Assembly: GCF_040655735.1 (NCBI RefSeq)
Contig: NZ_JBFAKK010000020.1
Span: 1-64,000 of the forward strand
DNA: 64,000 bases
Reading direction: 5' to 3'
Origin: Phytomonospora sp040655735
Lineage (GTDB): Bacteria; Actinomycetota; Actinomycetes; Mycobacteriales; Micromonosporaceae
Below are positions 16,832-26,716 of this stretch, one piece after another (within the stretch, counting starts at the first letter, position 1; every line of letters begins with the position of its first letter). Below the pieces are notes generated by a model, which had not been told where the DNA came from, ran no database searches, and saw only the letters and a list, made by a program, of their open reading frames with translations. A program made the translations under genes and the position numbers.

Positions 16832-17422
16832 TCAGGCGGACCCGTCGCGCGTGTAGGTGAGGATGACGACCCCGCTCGCCGCGACGACGCTGTCGGTCAG
16901 CCTGAACCTCGCCAGGCGCCCGCGGTCGTCGAACATGCGCTTGCCGGCCCCGAGCACGATCGGGAAGATCAGCAGGCGGTACTCGTCGACGAGGTCGTGC
17001 TCGGCCAGCCCGCGGATCAAGGTTCCGGCGCCGAAGACGACGAGGTCGCCCTCGGTGCGGTCCTTGAGTTCGGTCACGACGCTTCGCAGGTCGCCGCCGA
17101 CCTGGTGGGAGTTGCGCCACGTGAGGTCGACGGGCGCGGAGGAGACGACGTACTTCGGCATCCGGTTCATGGCCGCGATCGCCGGCTCGGCGTCGTCGGC
17201 CGGCGCCCAGGCGTCGCGGAGGATCTCGTAGGAGCGGCGCCCCAGCAGCATGCCGGCCGCGTCGACGGTCGCCTTCTGCATGAAGGCGTTGACCGTGTCA
17301 TCGCTGTACGGCGGGACCCAGCCGCCGTGGTCGAAGCCGCCCTCGCGGTCCTCGTCGGCGAACAGCGGCGCCTGGATGACCCCGTCGATGCTGGTGAAGT
17401 TCACGACGACTATGCGGCCCAC
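16832..17422 (-). CDS. DHFR-like / RibD C-terminal domain reductase
   Basis: A 196-residue DHFR-fold protein (start GTG 17422). Family signatures: VNFTSIDGVIQAPLFADEDR at the N-terminus, then MLLGRRSYEILRDAW, and a C-terminal LVDEYRLLIFPIVLGAGKRMF. It is probably an NADPH-dependent reductase of unknown substrate. It is divergent from a TetR gene with a 21-bp dyad between the two starts, so it is the likely target of that repressor. Confidence 0.88.
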   Translation of the reverse strand: MGRIVVVNFTSIDGVIQAPLFADEDREGGFDHGGWVPPYSDDTVNAFMQKATVDAAGMLLGRRSYEILRDAWAPADDAEPAIAAMNRMPKYVVSSAPVDLTWRNSHQVGGDLRSVVTELKDRTEGDLVVFGAGTLIRGLAEHDLVDEYRLLIFPIVLGAGKRMFDDRGRLARFRLTDSVVAASGVVILTYTRDGSA

Positions 17423-17479
17423 GGTCGGCCTCCTCGGAGAGTTCGGGGGACAGGCGCGGGCGCGTGACCTGCACCAAGT

Positions 17480-17500
17480 AATGTGCACACTGTACACATT
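17480..17500. promoter_or_regulatory. operator between the DHFR-like and TetR genes
   Basis: A near-perfect 21-bp dyad with AATGTG and CACATT arms around a GTAC-containing centre. It lies 58 bp from the DHFR-like start and 34 bp from the TetR start, in the place expected for TetR autoregulation and control of the divergent gene. Confidence 0.65.
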
Positions 17501-17533
17501 CGCGGTTTGCGCGCCTACGTCACGGAGGAGAAC

Positions 17534-18157
17534 GTGGACCGGAGCGGCCGTCGCTACCACCACGGCGACCTGCCCGCCGCACTGATCGCAGCGGGCCTGG
17601 AGCTGGCCCGCGCCGGCGGACCCGAGGCCGTGAGCCTGCGGGAGGTCACCCGCAGCGCGGGTGTGACCGCCAACGCCGCCTACCGGCACTTCGCCGACCG
17701 GCACGCCCTCGTGCTCGCCGTCGCCGCACGCGCCGAACAGCACCTCGCGCTGGCCATGGAGGACCGCATGGCCCTGGCCGACGCCGACGCCGATCCCGCG
17801 AGCCGAGCCGGGCGGCGGCTCCGCGCACTCGGACTGGCCTACATCGGCTTCGCCGTCGAGGAGCCCGGCTGGTTCCGGCTCGCCTTCCACGCCGGTGCCG
17901 GGGCCGGCCCACCCGACACCGCGCCCTACCGGCTCCTGATCGCGGCCCTCGACGACCTCGTCGCCGTCGGCGTCCTGTCCGCCGGAGGCCGGCCCAACGC
18001 CGCATGGGCATGCTGGTCGGCGGTCCACGGCTTCGCCGAACTCGCCACTCAGGGCCCGCTGCGAGGCCACCCGGCCGCCGAGGTCCGTGAGCTCGCCGAG
18101 TACGTGGTCGACACCGCCGTCCACGGCGTCATCGCCAGGCCCGAACCCGGGCGGTAG
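17534..18157 (+). CDS. TetR-family transcriptional regulator
   Basis: A 207-residue TetR repressor. The HTH is at residues 8-55 (YHHGDLPAALIAAGLELARA, then SAGVTANAAYRHFADRHAL). The C-terminal domain (residues 80-200) is the TetR_C_33-like type with IGFAVEEPGWFRLAFHAG. GTG 17534 is chosen because GGAGG precedes it by 5 nt; an earlier in-frame GTG would sit inside the operator. It probably represses itself and the divergent DHFR-like reductase. Confidence 0.87.
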   Translation: MDRSGRRYHHGDLPAALIAAGLELARAGGPEAVSLREVTRSAGVTANAAYRHFADRHALVLAVAARAEQHLALAMEDRMALADADADPASRAGRRLRALGLAYIGFAVEEPGWFRLAFHAGAGAGPPDTAPYRLLIAALDDLVAVGVLSAGGRPNAAWACWSAVHGFAELATQGPLRGHPAAEVRELAEYVVDTAVHGVIARPEPGR

Positions 18158-18166
18158 AGAGGGCCC

Positions 18167-18979
18167 TCACGACTCCCGCGCGCGGTCGGCGGCCTCCGAG
18201 CACATCAGGAAGCTCACGGTGCGCACCGCGTCGGCGGCGAGTTCGGGGTGGGCGCGGCGAACAGCGCGGTCGACCTCCTGCTCGATGCGCTGCCACTCGG
18301 CCTTCTTCTCCTGCGAGTACTCGCCTTCTCCCCAGCTGGGGGAGAGGCTCATGCCGGCGCACGCCTGCTCGGCGGTGGCGATCACGCGCATGACCTCCGG
18401 CAGCAGGCGGGCGGGGACGGCCTTGGGCTCCCGGCTCGGGCGCTTCCCGCCGTGCAGGTAGCGGCCGGTGTACTTGAGAAGCGCCTCGTCGAGGGGCTTG
18501 AGGCGCACCCCGCGCCGGGCTCGGCTGCGGTTCGCGTCGTACTTCTTGACCAGTTCCCAGTCCGAGGTGACGGTCGCCCAACGCATCGCGGCGACGACCT
18601 CCCCGCGTTCGAGCAGCCGGAGGTCGGCGTGCTGGGCGATGAGCCGGCGCTTGTCCCAGGGGATGCTCCGGAAGTAGGCGTCGACCTCGACGGGGGTTCC
18701 CAAGAGGATCGGGTCCAGCAGCGCGACCGCCGCCCCCTCGTCGAGAGGGCCTCGTATCCCGGCGGCTTGGCACAGCGGCAGGATCGCGCTCCAGAGCAGC
18801 AGGTGCCGGGTCAGGTCCTCCCGGATCACTTCGAGATGGCGCTCCTCGATCGGGAAGTCGAAGGTGCGCGGATCGTGGAGGGCGTCGGCTCCGGCGCCGA
18901 GCCGGATGCGGAGTTCCCCGTCCTCGTTCACCACTCCTGGGATCCAGCCGTTCTCCCTTGAGAAGACGGCCTCGATCAC
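18167..18979 (-). CDS. unrecognised 270-residue protein (possibly DUF6357)
   Basis: A soluble, mostly helical protein of 270 residues starting at GTG 18979. Visible features: an N-terminal FSRENGWIPGVVNEDGELRI strand region, and PRTFDFPIEERHLEVIREDLTRHLLLW followed by a long Arg/Lys-rich middle. No catalytic motif or membrane segment. It resembles actinobacterial proteins annotated as DUF6357, but I am not certain. A 29-codon ORF overlaps its start by 4 bp (GTGA), so translation is coupled. It converges on the TetR gene, leaving 9 bp between the stops. Confidence 0.65.
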   Translation of the reverse strand: MIEAVFSRENGWIPGVVNEDGELRIRLGAGADALHDPRTFDFPIEERHLEVIREDLTRHLLLWSAILPLCQAAGIRGPLDEGAAVALLDPILLGTPVEVDAYFRSIPWDKRRLIAQHADLRLLERGEVVAAMRWATVTSDWELVKKYDANRSRARRGVRLKPLDEALLKYTGRYLHGGKRPSREPKAVPARLLPEVMRVIATAEQACAGMSLSPSWGEGEYSQEKKAEWQRIEQEVDRAVRRAHPELAADAVRTVSFLMCSEAADRARES

Positions 18980-19065
18980 GACGGCCTCCCCACCGGGAGG
19001 GCGCCGCAGGGTTCGAAGCGGTTCGCGAGGCCGCGGATGGGATCGACGGCGGCGTCCCCGTACAT
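18976..19065 (-). CDS. 29-residue ORF coupled to the next gene
   Basis: ATG at 19065 follows a GAGGAG site by 6 nt; the TGA overlaps the GTG of the following 270-residue gene as GTGA. The peptide MYGDAAVDPIRGLANRFEPC is soluble with one Cys. Good ribosome site and coupling argue for translation. It could be a leader peptide that delivers ribosomes to the downstream gene, or a small partner protein. Confidence 0.5.
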   Translation of the reverse strand: MYGDAAVDPIRGLANRFEPCGALPVGRPS

Positions 19066-19130
19066 GGAACTCCTCACGGCTTCGAGGTCACGAACCACCA
19101 TCGTGCCCGATGCGGGCCACGCCCGCCCAC

Positions 19131-19166
19131 GATGAACGGGGCCGCGCTCGCGCGGCCCCGTTCATC
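19131..19166. terminator. terminator of the ABC exporter operon
   Basis: A perfect 16-bp stem (GATGAACGGGGCCGCG left arm, 19131-19146) with a CTCG loop, immediately after the stop of the permease gene on the minus strand. Confidence 0.85.
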
Positions 19167-19184
19167 ACCTGTCACGCCTCGACG

Positions 19185-19924
19185 TCACGCCCGCTTCGCG
19201 AAGGCCGAGCGCGCCCACAGGTACCCGACCGCCGCGATGCCGACGCACCAGGCGATGGCGATGATCGCGTCGGTGCGGTCCGGCGCGCCGGCGAGGAGCC
19301 CGCGGATGGTCTCGATGATGGGGGTGAAGGGCTGGTATTCGGCGAACTGCTTCACGCCGGGTCCCATTTTCTCGGCGGGGACGATGGCGCTGCTGAAGAA
19401 GGGGAGCATCACCAGCGGCACCGAGGCCATTCCGGCCGTTTCGGGCGACTTCGCCGCCAGCCCCAGCGCGACGGTCAGCCAGCCGGTCGCCACCGCCAGC
19501 AGCAGCACCATGCCGGCCACGCCGAGCCAGTGGAGCGGCTCGGCCCGCGGATCGAACCCGAGGGCGAAGGCGACGCCGATGACGGCGGCGACCGCGAGCA
19601 GGTTGGTCAGGACGCTGGAGATGACGTGGCCGGTCAGCACCGCCCCGCGCGGGACGTTCATGACTTTGAAGCGGTTGATGATGCCTTTGGTCATGTCGGA
19701 GTTGACGGCGGTGGCGGTGGATCCGAGGCCGTAGCAGACGGCCATGAGGAGGATGCCGGGTGTGGCGTAGTCGACGTAGTCGACGCCGACGGCGAAGGCG
19801 TCGCCGAGCATGTAGACGAACATCAGCATCATCACGATCGGCATGAGGATCGCGTTGAAGACCGAGGTGGGGTTGCGGGCGACGTGCTTGAAGTTACGGC
19901 GCAGCATCACCGTCGATCGGGTCG

Positions 19925-19928
<4 letters not shown>
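19185..19928 (-). CDS. ABC-2 type (DrrB-like) transporter permease
   Basis: A 247-residue ABC-2 membrane subunit with six helices. The N-terminal TVMLRRNFKHVARNPTSVFN amphipathic segment and the GLAAKSPETAGMASVPLVMLPFFSSAIVP signature between helices 4 and 5 are typical of DrrB-type permeases that export drugs and lipids. It overlaps the ATPase gene by ATGA and is the second gene of the operon. Substrate unknown; daunorubicin-type resistance is only the family prototype. Confidence 0.9.
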
Positions 19929-20866
<938 letters not shown>

Positions 20867-20996
20867 GCGGCCTGCTCCTCTTTTCGGGTGAGTTCGTCCT
20901 GAGTGGAGAACGTGATGGACACGATGAGGTGCTCCTCTGGATACGGTGGGTGACTTCGAGGGGTAGGGGTTGGTCGTGTGCGGGTCGGCGGCGTTG

Positions 20997-21758
20997 TCAG
21001 ATCCGGGGGCCGAGGAACCAGCCGCCGGTCACCTCCAGGACTTCGCCGGTGAGCCAGCGGGCGTCGTCGGAGGCGAGGAAGGCGATCGCCGACGCGATGT
21101 CGGCGGGCTGCCCGAGGCGGTCGAGGGCGTTGGCGGCGCCGAGCCGGCCCTCCAGGTCGGAGGTGGCCCCCATCCAGTCGGACGACTCGGTGAGGGTCGG
21201 CCCCGGCGCCACGGCGTTGACCGTGATGCCGCGCGAGCCGACCTCCTGCGCCAGGCTGCGGCTGAGCGCGTTGACCGCGCCCTTCGTCATGGCGTAGGCC
21301 AGTTCGGGGAGGGCGACGCGGGTCGCGGCCGAGGAGATGTTGATGACGCGTCCGCCGTCGGCCATCATCGGCAGCGCCCGCTGAATGATGAAGAACGGCG
21401 CCTTGACGTTGACCGCGAACAGCCGGTCGAAGGTCTCGGGGGTCGTCTCGGCGAGCGATCCGGCCGAGGCCAGGGCGGCGTTGTTGACCAGGACGTCCAG
21501 GGGCCGTCCCGCCAGGCGGTCCGTCAGGCCCGCGAAGAGGACGTCGACGTCGCCCGGCACGCCCAGTTCGGCGCGCAGCGCGAAGGCCCGCCCGCCGGCC
21601 TCCTCGATCTCGCCGACGGTCTTCCCGGCGGCCTGGTCGTCGCTGCCGTAGTGCACCGCGACCGAAGCGCCCTCGACGGCCAGCCGCAGCGCGATCGCCC
21701 TGCCGATGCCGCGCGAGGCGCCGGTCACCAGGGCGGTCTTGCCGGTGAGAGCCGTCAT
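20997..21758 (-). CDS. short-chain dehydrogenase (FabG-like)
   Basis: A 253-residue classical SDR. Cofactor motif TGASRGIGRAIA (residues 13-24), NNAALAS (NNAG-like), catalytic Ser in INISSAATRVALPELAYAMTKG and YxxxK within it, and a C-terminal GEVLEVTGGWFLGPRI. It reduces a carbonyl or oxidises an alcohol with NAD(P)(H); the VAVHYGSD segment suggests NADPH use. ATG 21758 follows GAGGAG by 8 nt. Divergent from the LAL regulator, with a shared control region. Confidence 0.9.
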   Translation of the reverse strand: MTALTGKTALVTGASRGIGRAIALRLAVEGASVAVHYGSDDQAAGKTVGEIEEAGGRAFALRAELGVPGDVDVLFAGLTDRLAGRPLDVLVNNAALASAGSLAETTPETFDRLFAVNVKAPFFIIQRALPMMADGGRVINISSAATRVALPELAYAMTKGAVNALSRSLAQEVGSRGITVNAVAPGPTLTESSDWMGATSDLEGRLGAANALDRLGQPADIASAIAFLASDDARWLTGEVLEVTGGWFLGPRI

Positions 21759-21793
21759 GTCGTTCACTCCTCGGTCGAGATCAACTGAAGGGA

Positions 21794-21837
21794 ACGCTAG
21801 AACCGGTCGCGGCCGAAGTAATGAGTAAGGTGACTCA
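21794..21837. promoter_or_regulatory. SDR promoter with adjacent dyad
   Basis: On the minus strand TTACTT (21816-21821), 16 bp and TAGCGT (21794-21799) could be the SDR promoter. A TGAGT/ACTCA dyad with 6-bp spacer (21822-21837) lies directly upstream, in the gap before the LAL regulator: a fitting LuxR-type activator site. Confidence 0.45.
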
Positions 21838-21867
21838 CGATTTGCCGTAGGTATGAGGAGACGCGGG

Positions 21868-24534
21868 ATGCTGCAGGGGCGAGTGGAGGAGATCAAAGCC
21901 GTCGAGGCGCTCCTCGCCGACGCGCGATCCGGCGTCAGCGGCGTGCTGGTCGTCAAGGGTGAGCCGGGTGTGGGGAAGTCGGCGCTCCTGGAGCACGCCG
22001 TGCGTGCCGCCGACGGAGCGACGATCCTGCGCGGGGCCGGTGTGGAGACCGAGGTCGAGCTGCCCTTCGCCGCCCTGCACCTGCTTCTTCGCCCGGCCCT
22101 CGACCGCCTCGACGCCCTTCCCGGACCCCAGGCGGCGGCACTGCGCGGCGCGTTCGGTCTGGCGCCGATGTCGACGACCGACCGGTTCCTCGTCGGGCTG
22201 GCCACGCTCAGCCTGCTGTCGGAGCTGGCCGAGGAGCGGCCGCTGCTCGCCGTCGTCGACGACGCCCAGTGGCTCGACCAGGCCTCGGCGGCCGCCCTGG
22301 CGTTCGCGTCGCGGCGGTTGCAGTCCGAGGGGGTCGCCCTCCTGGTCTCGGCGCGCGAGGACCCGGACGCCTTCCCCACTGCCGGTCTGCCGGAGCTGCG
22401 CCTGGGCGGGCTGGCCCGCGACGACGCGGAGCGCCTGCTCGGCGGCGAGCTGCCCGGTCACCTGCGCGAGCAGGTCCTCAAGGAGGCCGACGGCAACCCG
22501 CTGGCGCTCATCGAGCTGTCGAAGGCCGCTGCCGGCGGCGAACTGGACCTCGCGGGACCGCTCCCGCTCACCGACCGGCTCCTGACCGCCTTCGCCGGTC
22601 AGATCCACCGCCTCGCCGAACCCACCAGGAAGATGCTCGCGGTGGTCGCCGCCGAGGACACCGGAGCCCTCGGCGTCGTCCTGGCCGCGGCCGCCGCGCT
22701 CGGCGTCCCCGCCGATGCGCTGGAGCCGGCCGAGCTGGCCGGGCTCGTGCGTGTCACCGGCGGCGCCGTGCGCTTCCGCCACCCGCTGCTGCGGTCGGCC
22801 GCCTACCAGGGCCCGCCCTCCTCGCAGCGTCGCGCGGTCCACCAGGCGCTGGCCGCGGCGGTCAGCGGCGACCGGCGCGCCTGGCATCTCGCCCTGGCCG
22901 CGACCGGCCCCGACGAGCAGATTGCGGAGAGCCTCGAACAGTCGGCCGAGCGTTCGGGCGCCCGCCTGGGCTACGCGGCCATGGCCACCGCCTACGAGCG
23001 TTCCGCGCAGCTCAGCACCGAGCAGGGGCACATGGCCCGGCGGCTGGCGGCAGCGGCCGCGGCGGCCAAGGAGGCGGGGCAGTCCGGCCGTGCCGCCGAC
23101 CTCTCCGAGCGCGCCGCGCGGCTGACCGACGACCCCGCGACCTTGGCGAGGCTCGCCGACGTCAGAGCGGCCGGCGCCTTCGACGAGGGCTCGCCGCGGC
23201 GTGCGGCCAGCCTCCTCGTCAACGGCGCGGCCGGTGTCGCCGAGGCCGACCCCCGGACCGCCGCGCGCATGCTCATGGCCGCCGCGCACAACGTCTGGTC
23301 GGCCGGTGATCCCGCGCTGGCGGCGCAGGCCGCACGGCTGCTCGACAGCCTCGCGCTTCCCCCGCAGGACGGTCTCGTCGCCCTCACGCGAGGGGTCGGG
23401 CTCGTCTACGGCGGCGACCTGGAGTCGGGATACCCGCTGCTGAGCGACTTCCTCCGGCAGCCGCAGCCGGCCGACATCGGCGGGCGGCTGATGTTCGCCA
23501 ACCTGGCCTTCGTCACCGGACGCCTCGACCTGGCCTTCGAACTGTGCACCGCGCTGGCCGCCGGCTGCCGCGCCGAAGGCCGCATCCGGCTGCTGCCTTT
23601 CGCACTGAACCACCTCGCGTACACCCAGGTCATCAACGGCCACCACCGGGACGCGCGCGACAACGCCGCCGAGGGCCTCCAGATCGCCGTCGACACCGGC
23701 CAACCGCACCCCGCCGCCGGGTTGCGCGGTCAGCTCGCCTGGCTGGCCGCCGTGGAGGGCGACGAAGAACGCTGCCGTCCCCTCGCCGAGGAGGGCGTCG
23801 AGTTCTCCGTCGGCCACCGGGCACCGGCCGTGGCCCTCCTGCCGATCTGGGCGCTGGCGATGCTCGACCTGACACAGGGACGCGACCAGGCGGCGCTCGA
23901 CCGCCTCCAGTCGCGTCCCGCCGGTTCCTCGCACTTCGGCACGCGGATCACCGCCGACGAGGTCGAGGCCGCGGTGCGGCTCGGCGTCCCCGAACGCGCC
24001 GGGGAGGCCATGGCGCTGGCCGAGCGCTGGACGGCGCTGTCGGGCGAGACCTGGGCGAGGGCCCTGGTCGCCCGCTGCCGCGGCCTGCTGCGCGACTCCG
24101 AGGAGGACTTCGCCGAGGCCCTGGAGCTGCACCGGCTCGCGCCGCAGTCCTACGAGCAGGCCAGGACGCGGCTGTCGTACGGCGAGTGGCTGCGCCGCCG
24201 TCGGCGCAAGGCCGAGGCGCGCCCGCACCTGCGCCAAGCACACGAGGCCTTCGACCGCCTCGGCGCGCGCCCTTGGGCCGACCGCGCGGCGGCCGAACTG
24301 CGCGCCGCCGGCGAGGCGACGCTCACCCGCCGCCGCCGCGATCCGGGGACGGCGCTGACCGCCCAGGAGCTCCAGGTCGTGCGGCTGGCGGCGACGGGCG
24401 CGACGAACCGCGACATCGCCGCGCACCTCCTGCTGAGCCCTCGCACGATCGGGCAGCACCTGTACAAGGCCTTCCCGAAACTGGGCGTCTCCTCGCGGAC
24501 CGAACTGGCGCGGCTGGACCTCGACCGCCGGTAG
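21868..24534 (+). CDS. LAL-type LuxR regulator with AAA+ ATPase
   Basis: An 888-residue MalT-like (LAL) regulator. Walker A KGEPGVGKSALLEHAV (about residue 31) and Walker B LLAVVDDAQWLD (about 128) lie in the N-terminal STAND ATPase. A long TPR-like helical region follows (300-800), and the C-terminal HTH (LTAQELQVVRLAATGATNRD) is at about 827-885. ATG 21868 is preferred over 21853 because GAGGAG precedes it. LAL proteins are usually activators gated by ligand and ATP. It is divergent from an SDR gene and is a paralogue of the protein at 46205-48835. Confidence 0.92.
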   Translation: MLQGRVEEIKAVEALLADARSGVSGVLVVKGEPGVGKSALLEHAVRAADGATILRGAGVETEVELPFAALHLLLRPALDRLDALPGPQAAALRGAFGLAPMSTTDRFLVGLATLSLLSELAEERPLLAVVDDAQWLDQASAAALAFASRRLQSEGVALLVSAREDPDAFPTAGLPELRLGGLARDDAERLLGGELPGHLREQVLKEADGNPLALIELSKAAAGGELDLAGPLPLTDRLLTAFAGQIHRLAEPTRKMLAVVAAEDTGALGVVLAAAAALGVPADALEPAELAGLVRVTGGAVRFRHPLLRSAAYQGPPSSQRRAVHQALAAAVSGDRRAWHLALAATGPDEQIAESLEQSAERSGARLGYAAMATAYERSAQLSTEQGHMARRLAAAAAAAKEAGQSGRAADLSERAARLTDDPATLARLADVRAAGAFDEGSPRRAASLLVNGAAGVAEADPRTAARMLMAAAHNVWSAGDPALAAQAARLLDSLALPPQDGLVALTRGVGLVYGGDLESGYPLLSDFLRQPQPADIGGRLMFANLAFVTGRLDLAFELCTALAAGCRAEGRIRLLPFALNHLAYTQVINGHHRDARDNAAEGLQIAVDTGQPHPAAGLRGQLAWLAAVEGDEERCRPLAEEGVEFSVGHRAPAVALLPIWALAMLDLTQGRDQAALDRLQSRPAGSSHFGTRITADEVEAAVRLGVPERAGEAMALAERWTALSGETWARALVARCRGLLRDSEEDFAEALELHRLAPQSYEQARTRLSYGEWLRRRRRKAEARPHLRQAHEAFDRLGARPWADRAAAELRAAGEATLTRRRRDPGTALTAQELQVVRLAATGATNRDIAAHLLLSPRTIGQHLYKAFPKLGVSSRTELARLDLDRR

Positions 24535-24540
24535 CGGCCC

Positions 24541-25095
24541 TCAGCCGAACGCCGGCACCACCATCGCGATCAACGCCTCCACGTCGGCGTCGACCATCGG
24601 CTCCCCGGTCATCCCCAGCCGGTGCAGCAGGGTCCCGGTAATGACGTCGATGAACAGCAGCAGCCGCTCGTCGGGCTCGCCGAGGGCCTCCCGCAGCGTC
24701 AGCCGGTAGGGCTCTTGGAAGCGCGCCGACAGGATCTCGCGCAGGGCCGGGTCGTTGACGGCCTCGCTGAAGACACCGGCGAAGGCCGCGCCGACCCCGG
24801 GCTCACCGATCTTCGCGGCGATCCAGCGGATCATCGACGACAGCACGGCGGCCCGGTCGGCGCCCTCGACGGGCACCGGGCCGATGGCGTCGAGGAGACA
24901 GTCGACGATCAGGGCGCCCTTCGACGGCCAGCGCCGGTAGAGCGTCGTCTTGGCCGCGCCCGCGGCCGCCGCGATGCGGTCCATCGTCGCGCCGGCGTAG
25001 CCCTGTTCCCGCACCGTGCGCAGGGTCGCCGCGAAGACGGTCGCGTTGAGGTCCGAACGGGGACGCCCGGCCGCCGGTGAGGAGGGTGGTTGCAC
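24541..25095 (-). CDS. TetR-family transcriptional regulator
   Basis: A 184-residue TetR repressor. HTH at residues 15-60 (FAATLRTVREQGYAGATMDR, then AAGAAKTTLYRRWPSKGALI). The C-terminal domain (residues 80-180) is the TetR_C_16-like type. It converges on the LAL regulator (6 bp apart) and is divergent from the APH-like gene, which may be its target. Confidence 0.88.
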   Translation of the reverse strand: MQPPSSPAAGRPRSDLNATVFAATLRTVREQGYAGATMDRIAAAAGAAKTTLYRRWPSKGALIVDCLLDAIGPVPVEGADRAAVLSSMIRWIAAKIGEPGVGAAFAGVFSEAVNDPALREILSARFQEPYRLTLREALGEPDERLLLFIDVITGTLLHRLGMTGEPMVDADVEALIAMVVPAFG

Positions 25096-25227
25096 CGGCT
25101 CAGGCTATCGCGAGGATTGCGCTACACCTGGTATTGGAATGGAATCGCACGCTTCGGCGCAGCCGACCGTCCACACCGGCCGGTTGAGTAGGGTCGGCCC
25201 TCACACCCGCAGCCCGCTGGAGACGCC

Positions 25228-26124
25228 ATGACTCACACGCGGCACGCCGTCGCCATCGCCACCGCGATCCTCGGCCGCGACCCCGGCCCCATGACCACCG
25301 TCGACAGCGCCTCCCACGAGGTCTACCTCGGCGCCGACGTCGTCGTGAAACTCATCGACGCCGGACGTCATACGCGCATGAGTCGCGAGATCGCGCTCGC
25401 CCCACATCTTCCCGCCGGGCTGACCGCGCCCCTGCTCGACAGCGGGGTGCACGACGCGGGGGATCGGGAGCTCCGGTACGCCTGCTACGCCCGCGCGCCG
25501 GGAACGTCGCCGGGCATGGGCATGGCGGAAACCGACGCCGCCACCGCCCGCGCGCTCGCCGAGCAGGCGGTCGGCGGGCTCCGCGTGCTGCACGCCTGGC
25601 GTCCCTCGGACGAGGCCGCCGGGATCCTGGTCGAGCCTCTCGACCACGGTGGGTTCACGGGCCGGGAAGCGCTCCTTGCCGAAGTCGACGCGCTGGCCGC
25701 CGCCGACCGCGAGGGGGCCGTCGCCCGGCGGTTGCTCGACGGCGTCGCCGCGATCGCGGCGGGCGCGCCGACGTCGGCGGCAGCGAGCGTCCCCGTCCAC
25801 GCCGACTGCCACTGGGGCAACTGGCTGGCCGACGGGCCGAAGGTGACGGCCCTGCTCGACTTCGAGTGGGCTCGTCTCGGCGAGGCTGCCGACGACTGGT
25901 TCTTCCTGATCCGTTTCAGCGGCCCGCATCGAGCCGCCGTCCTCGACGTCGTGGCCGGGGTGACGGCGGTGGCGCCCGACGTGCTGCGGGCCGCGTGCGA
26001 GGTCCGCGAGGCCGCCTATCTCGTCGCCGACCTGCGAGCAGCCCGCGAGGAGGGCCGGGCGGGCGGCGAAAGACTCGCCGAGCTCGAGGAACTCGTCCTC
26101 GAACGGTCCTGGTGGCGGGGGTGA
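25228..26124 (+). CDS. aminoglycoside phosphotransferase-like kinase
   Basis: A 298-residue protein with the APH/choline kinase-like fold. Brenner motif VHADCHWGNWLADG (about residues 190-203) gives the catalytic Asp and Asn, and ALLDFEWARLGEA (about 210) the DFG-like Asp. The N-terminal EVYLGADVVVKLIDAGRH carries the ATP-site Lys. It phosphorylates a small molecule with ATP; whether that is an antibiotic cannot be told. Start ATG 25228, with a TAGGGT hexamer upstream that may be the -10. Confidence 0.85.
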   Translation: MTHTRHAVAIATAILGRDPGPMTTVDSASHEVYLGADVVVKLIDAGRHTRMSREIALAPHLPAGLTAPLLDSGVHDAGDRELRYACYARAPGTSPGMGMAETDAATARALAEQAVGGLRVLHAWRPSDEAAGILVEPLDHGGFTGREALLAEVDALAAADREGAVARRLLDGVAAIAAGAPTSAAASVPVHADCHWGNWLADGPKVTALLDFEWARLGEAADDWFFLIRFSGPHRAAVLDVVAGVTAVAPDVLRAACEVREAAYLVADLRAAREEGRAGGERLAELEELVLERSWWRG

Positions 26125-26131
26125 GGGCCTG

Positions 26132-26716
26132 TCACAACTCCAGCCCCGCCTCCAGGAATCCCATCGCCCGGTCCACGTAGTCCGCCAGCGGGCGGCGCCC
26201 CTCCTCGCGCGCCCAGGCCCACAGCGCGCTGCCCCACGCCCCGACGGCCGCCGCGGCGAAGGTGGCCACCTCCAGGTCGCCCGGGTCGCGGCCGAGGCGT
26301 GCGGTGAGGACGCCGGCGACGGCCTCCTGGGTGGCGAAGACGTGGTTCATGCGCTGGGCGCGCAGGGCGGGTTCGGTGAAGGCCAGGCGCGTCGCGAGGA
26401 GCATGTCGTCGCGGGGTTCGTCGACCTCGGCCATCACCGCCAGGATCGCGGTGCGGATCCCGGTGATCGGCGCGACCCCCTCGGGGAGGCGTTCGGCGGC
26501 CTCGACCATCCACGGGTCGGAGGCGTCGTCGACGACGAGGTGCTCCTTGGTGGCGAAGTAGCGGAAGAAGGTCGAGGGGGAGACCCCGGCGGCGTCGGCG
26601 ATCTGGTCGACCGTGGTGGGGTCGAAGCCTTGCGCGGCGAACAGTCGCAAGGCGTTCTCGCGAATGGTCCGCCGCGTCCGGGCCTTCTTCTTCTCACGCA
26701 GTCCGGGCGAGGTCAT
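26132..26716 (-). CDS. TetR-family regulator of the MFS operon
   Basis: A 194-residue TetR repressor. HTH at residues 14-60 (TIRENALRLFAAQGFDPTTV, then AAGVSPSTFFRYFATKEHLV). The C-terminal part has the TetR_C_17-like pattern seen in MftR-type proteins. Its start lies 23 bp inside the end of the MFS gene, so the two are cotranscribed. A 42-bp dyad in front of the MFS gene is its likely binding site. Confidence 0.88.
   Translation of the reverse strand: MTSPGLREKKKARTRRTIRENALRLFAAQGFDPTTVDQIADAAGVSPSTFFRYFATKEHLVVDDASDPWMVEAAERLPEGVAPITGIRTAILAVMAEVDEPRDDMLLATRLAFTEPALRAQRMNHVFATQEAVAGVLTARLGRDPGDLEVATFAAAAVGAWGSALWAWAREEGRRPLADYVDRAMGFLEAGLEL

Noticed and set aside
16706..16840. Plus-strand reading with a protein-like stretch (ADYPDCFLEVSEVPLWDPLG)
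   Set aside because: It has good codon bias but no start site or continuation and runs into antisense of the DHFR-like gene. It may be another gene remnant; too short to support.
21835..24459. An open frame of 874 codons antisense to the LAL regulator
   Set aside because: It mirrors the codon bias of the real gene, is Gly/Arg/Gln-rich and has no domain. The plus strand encodes a complete LAL protein.
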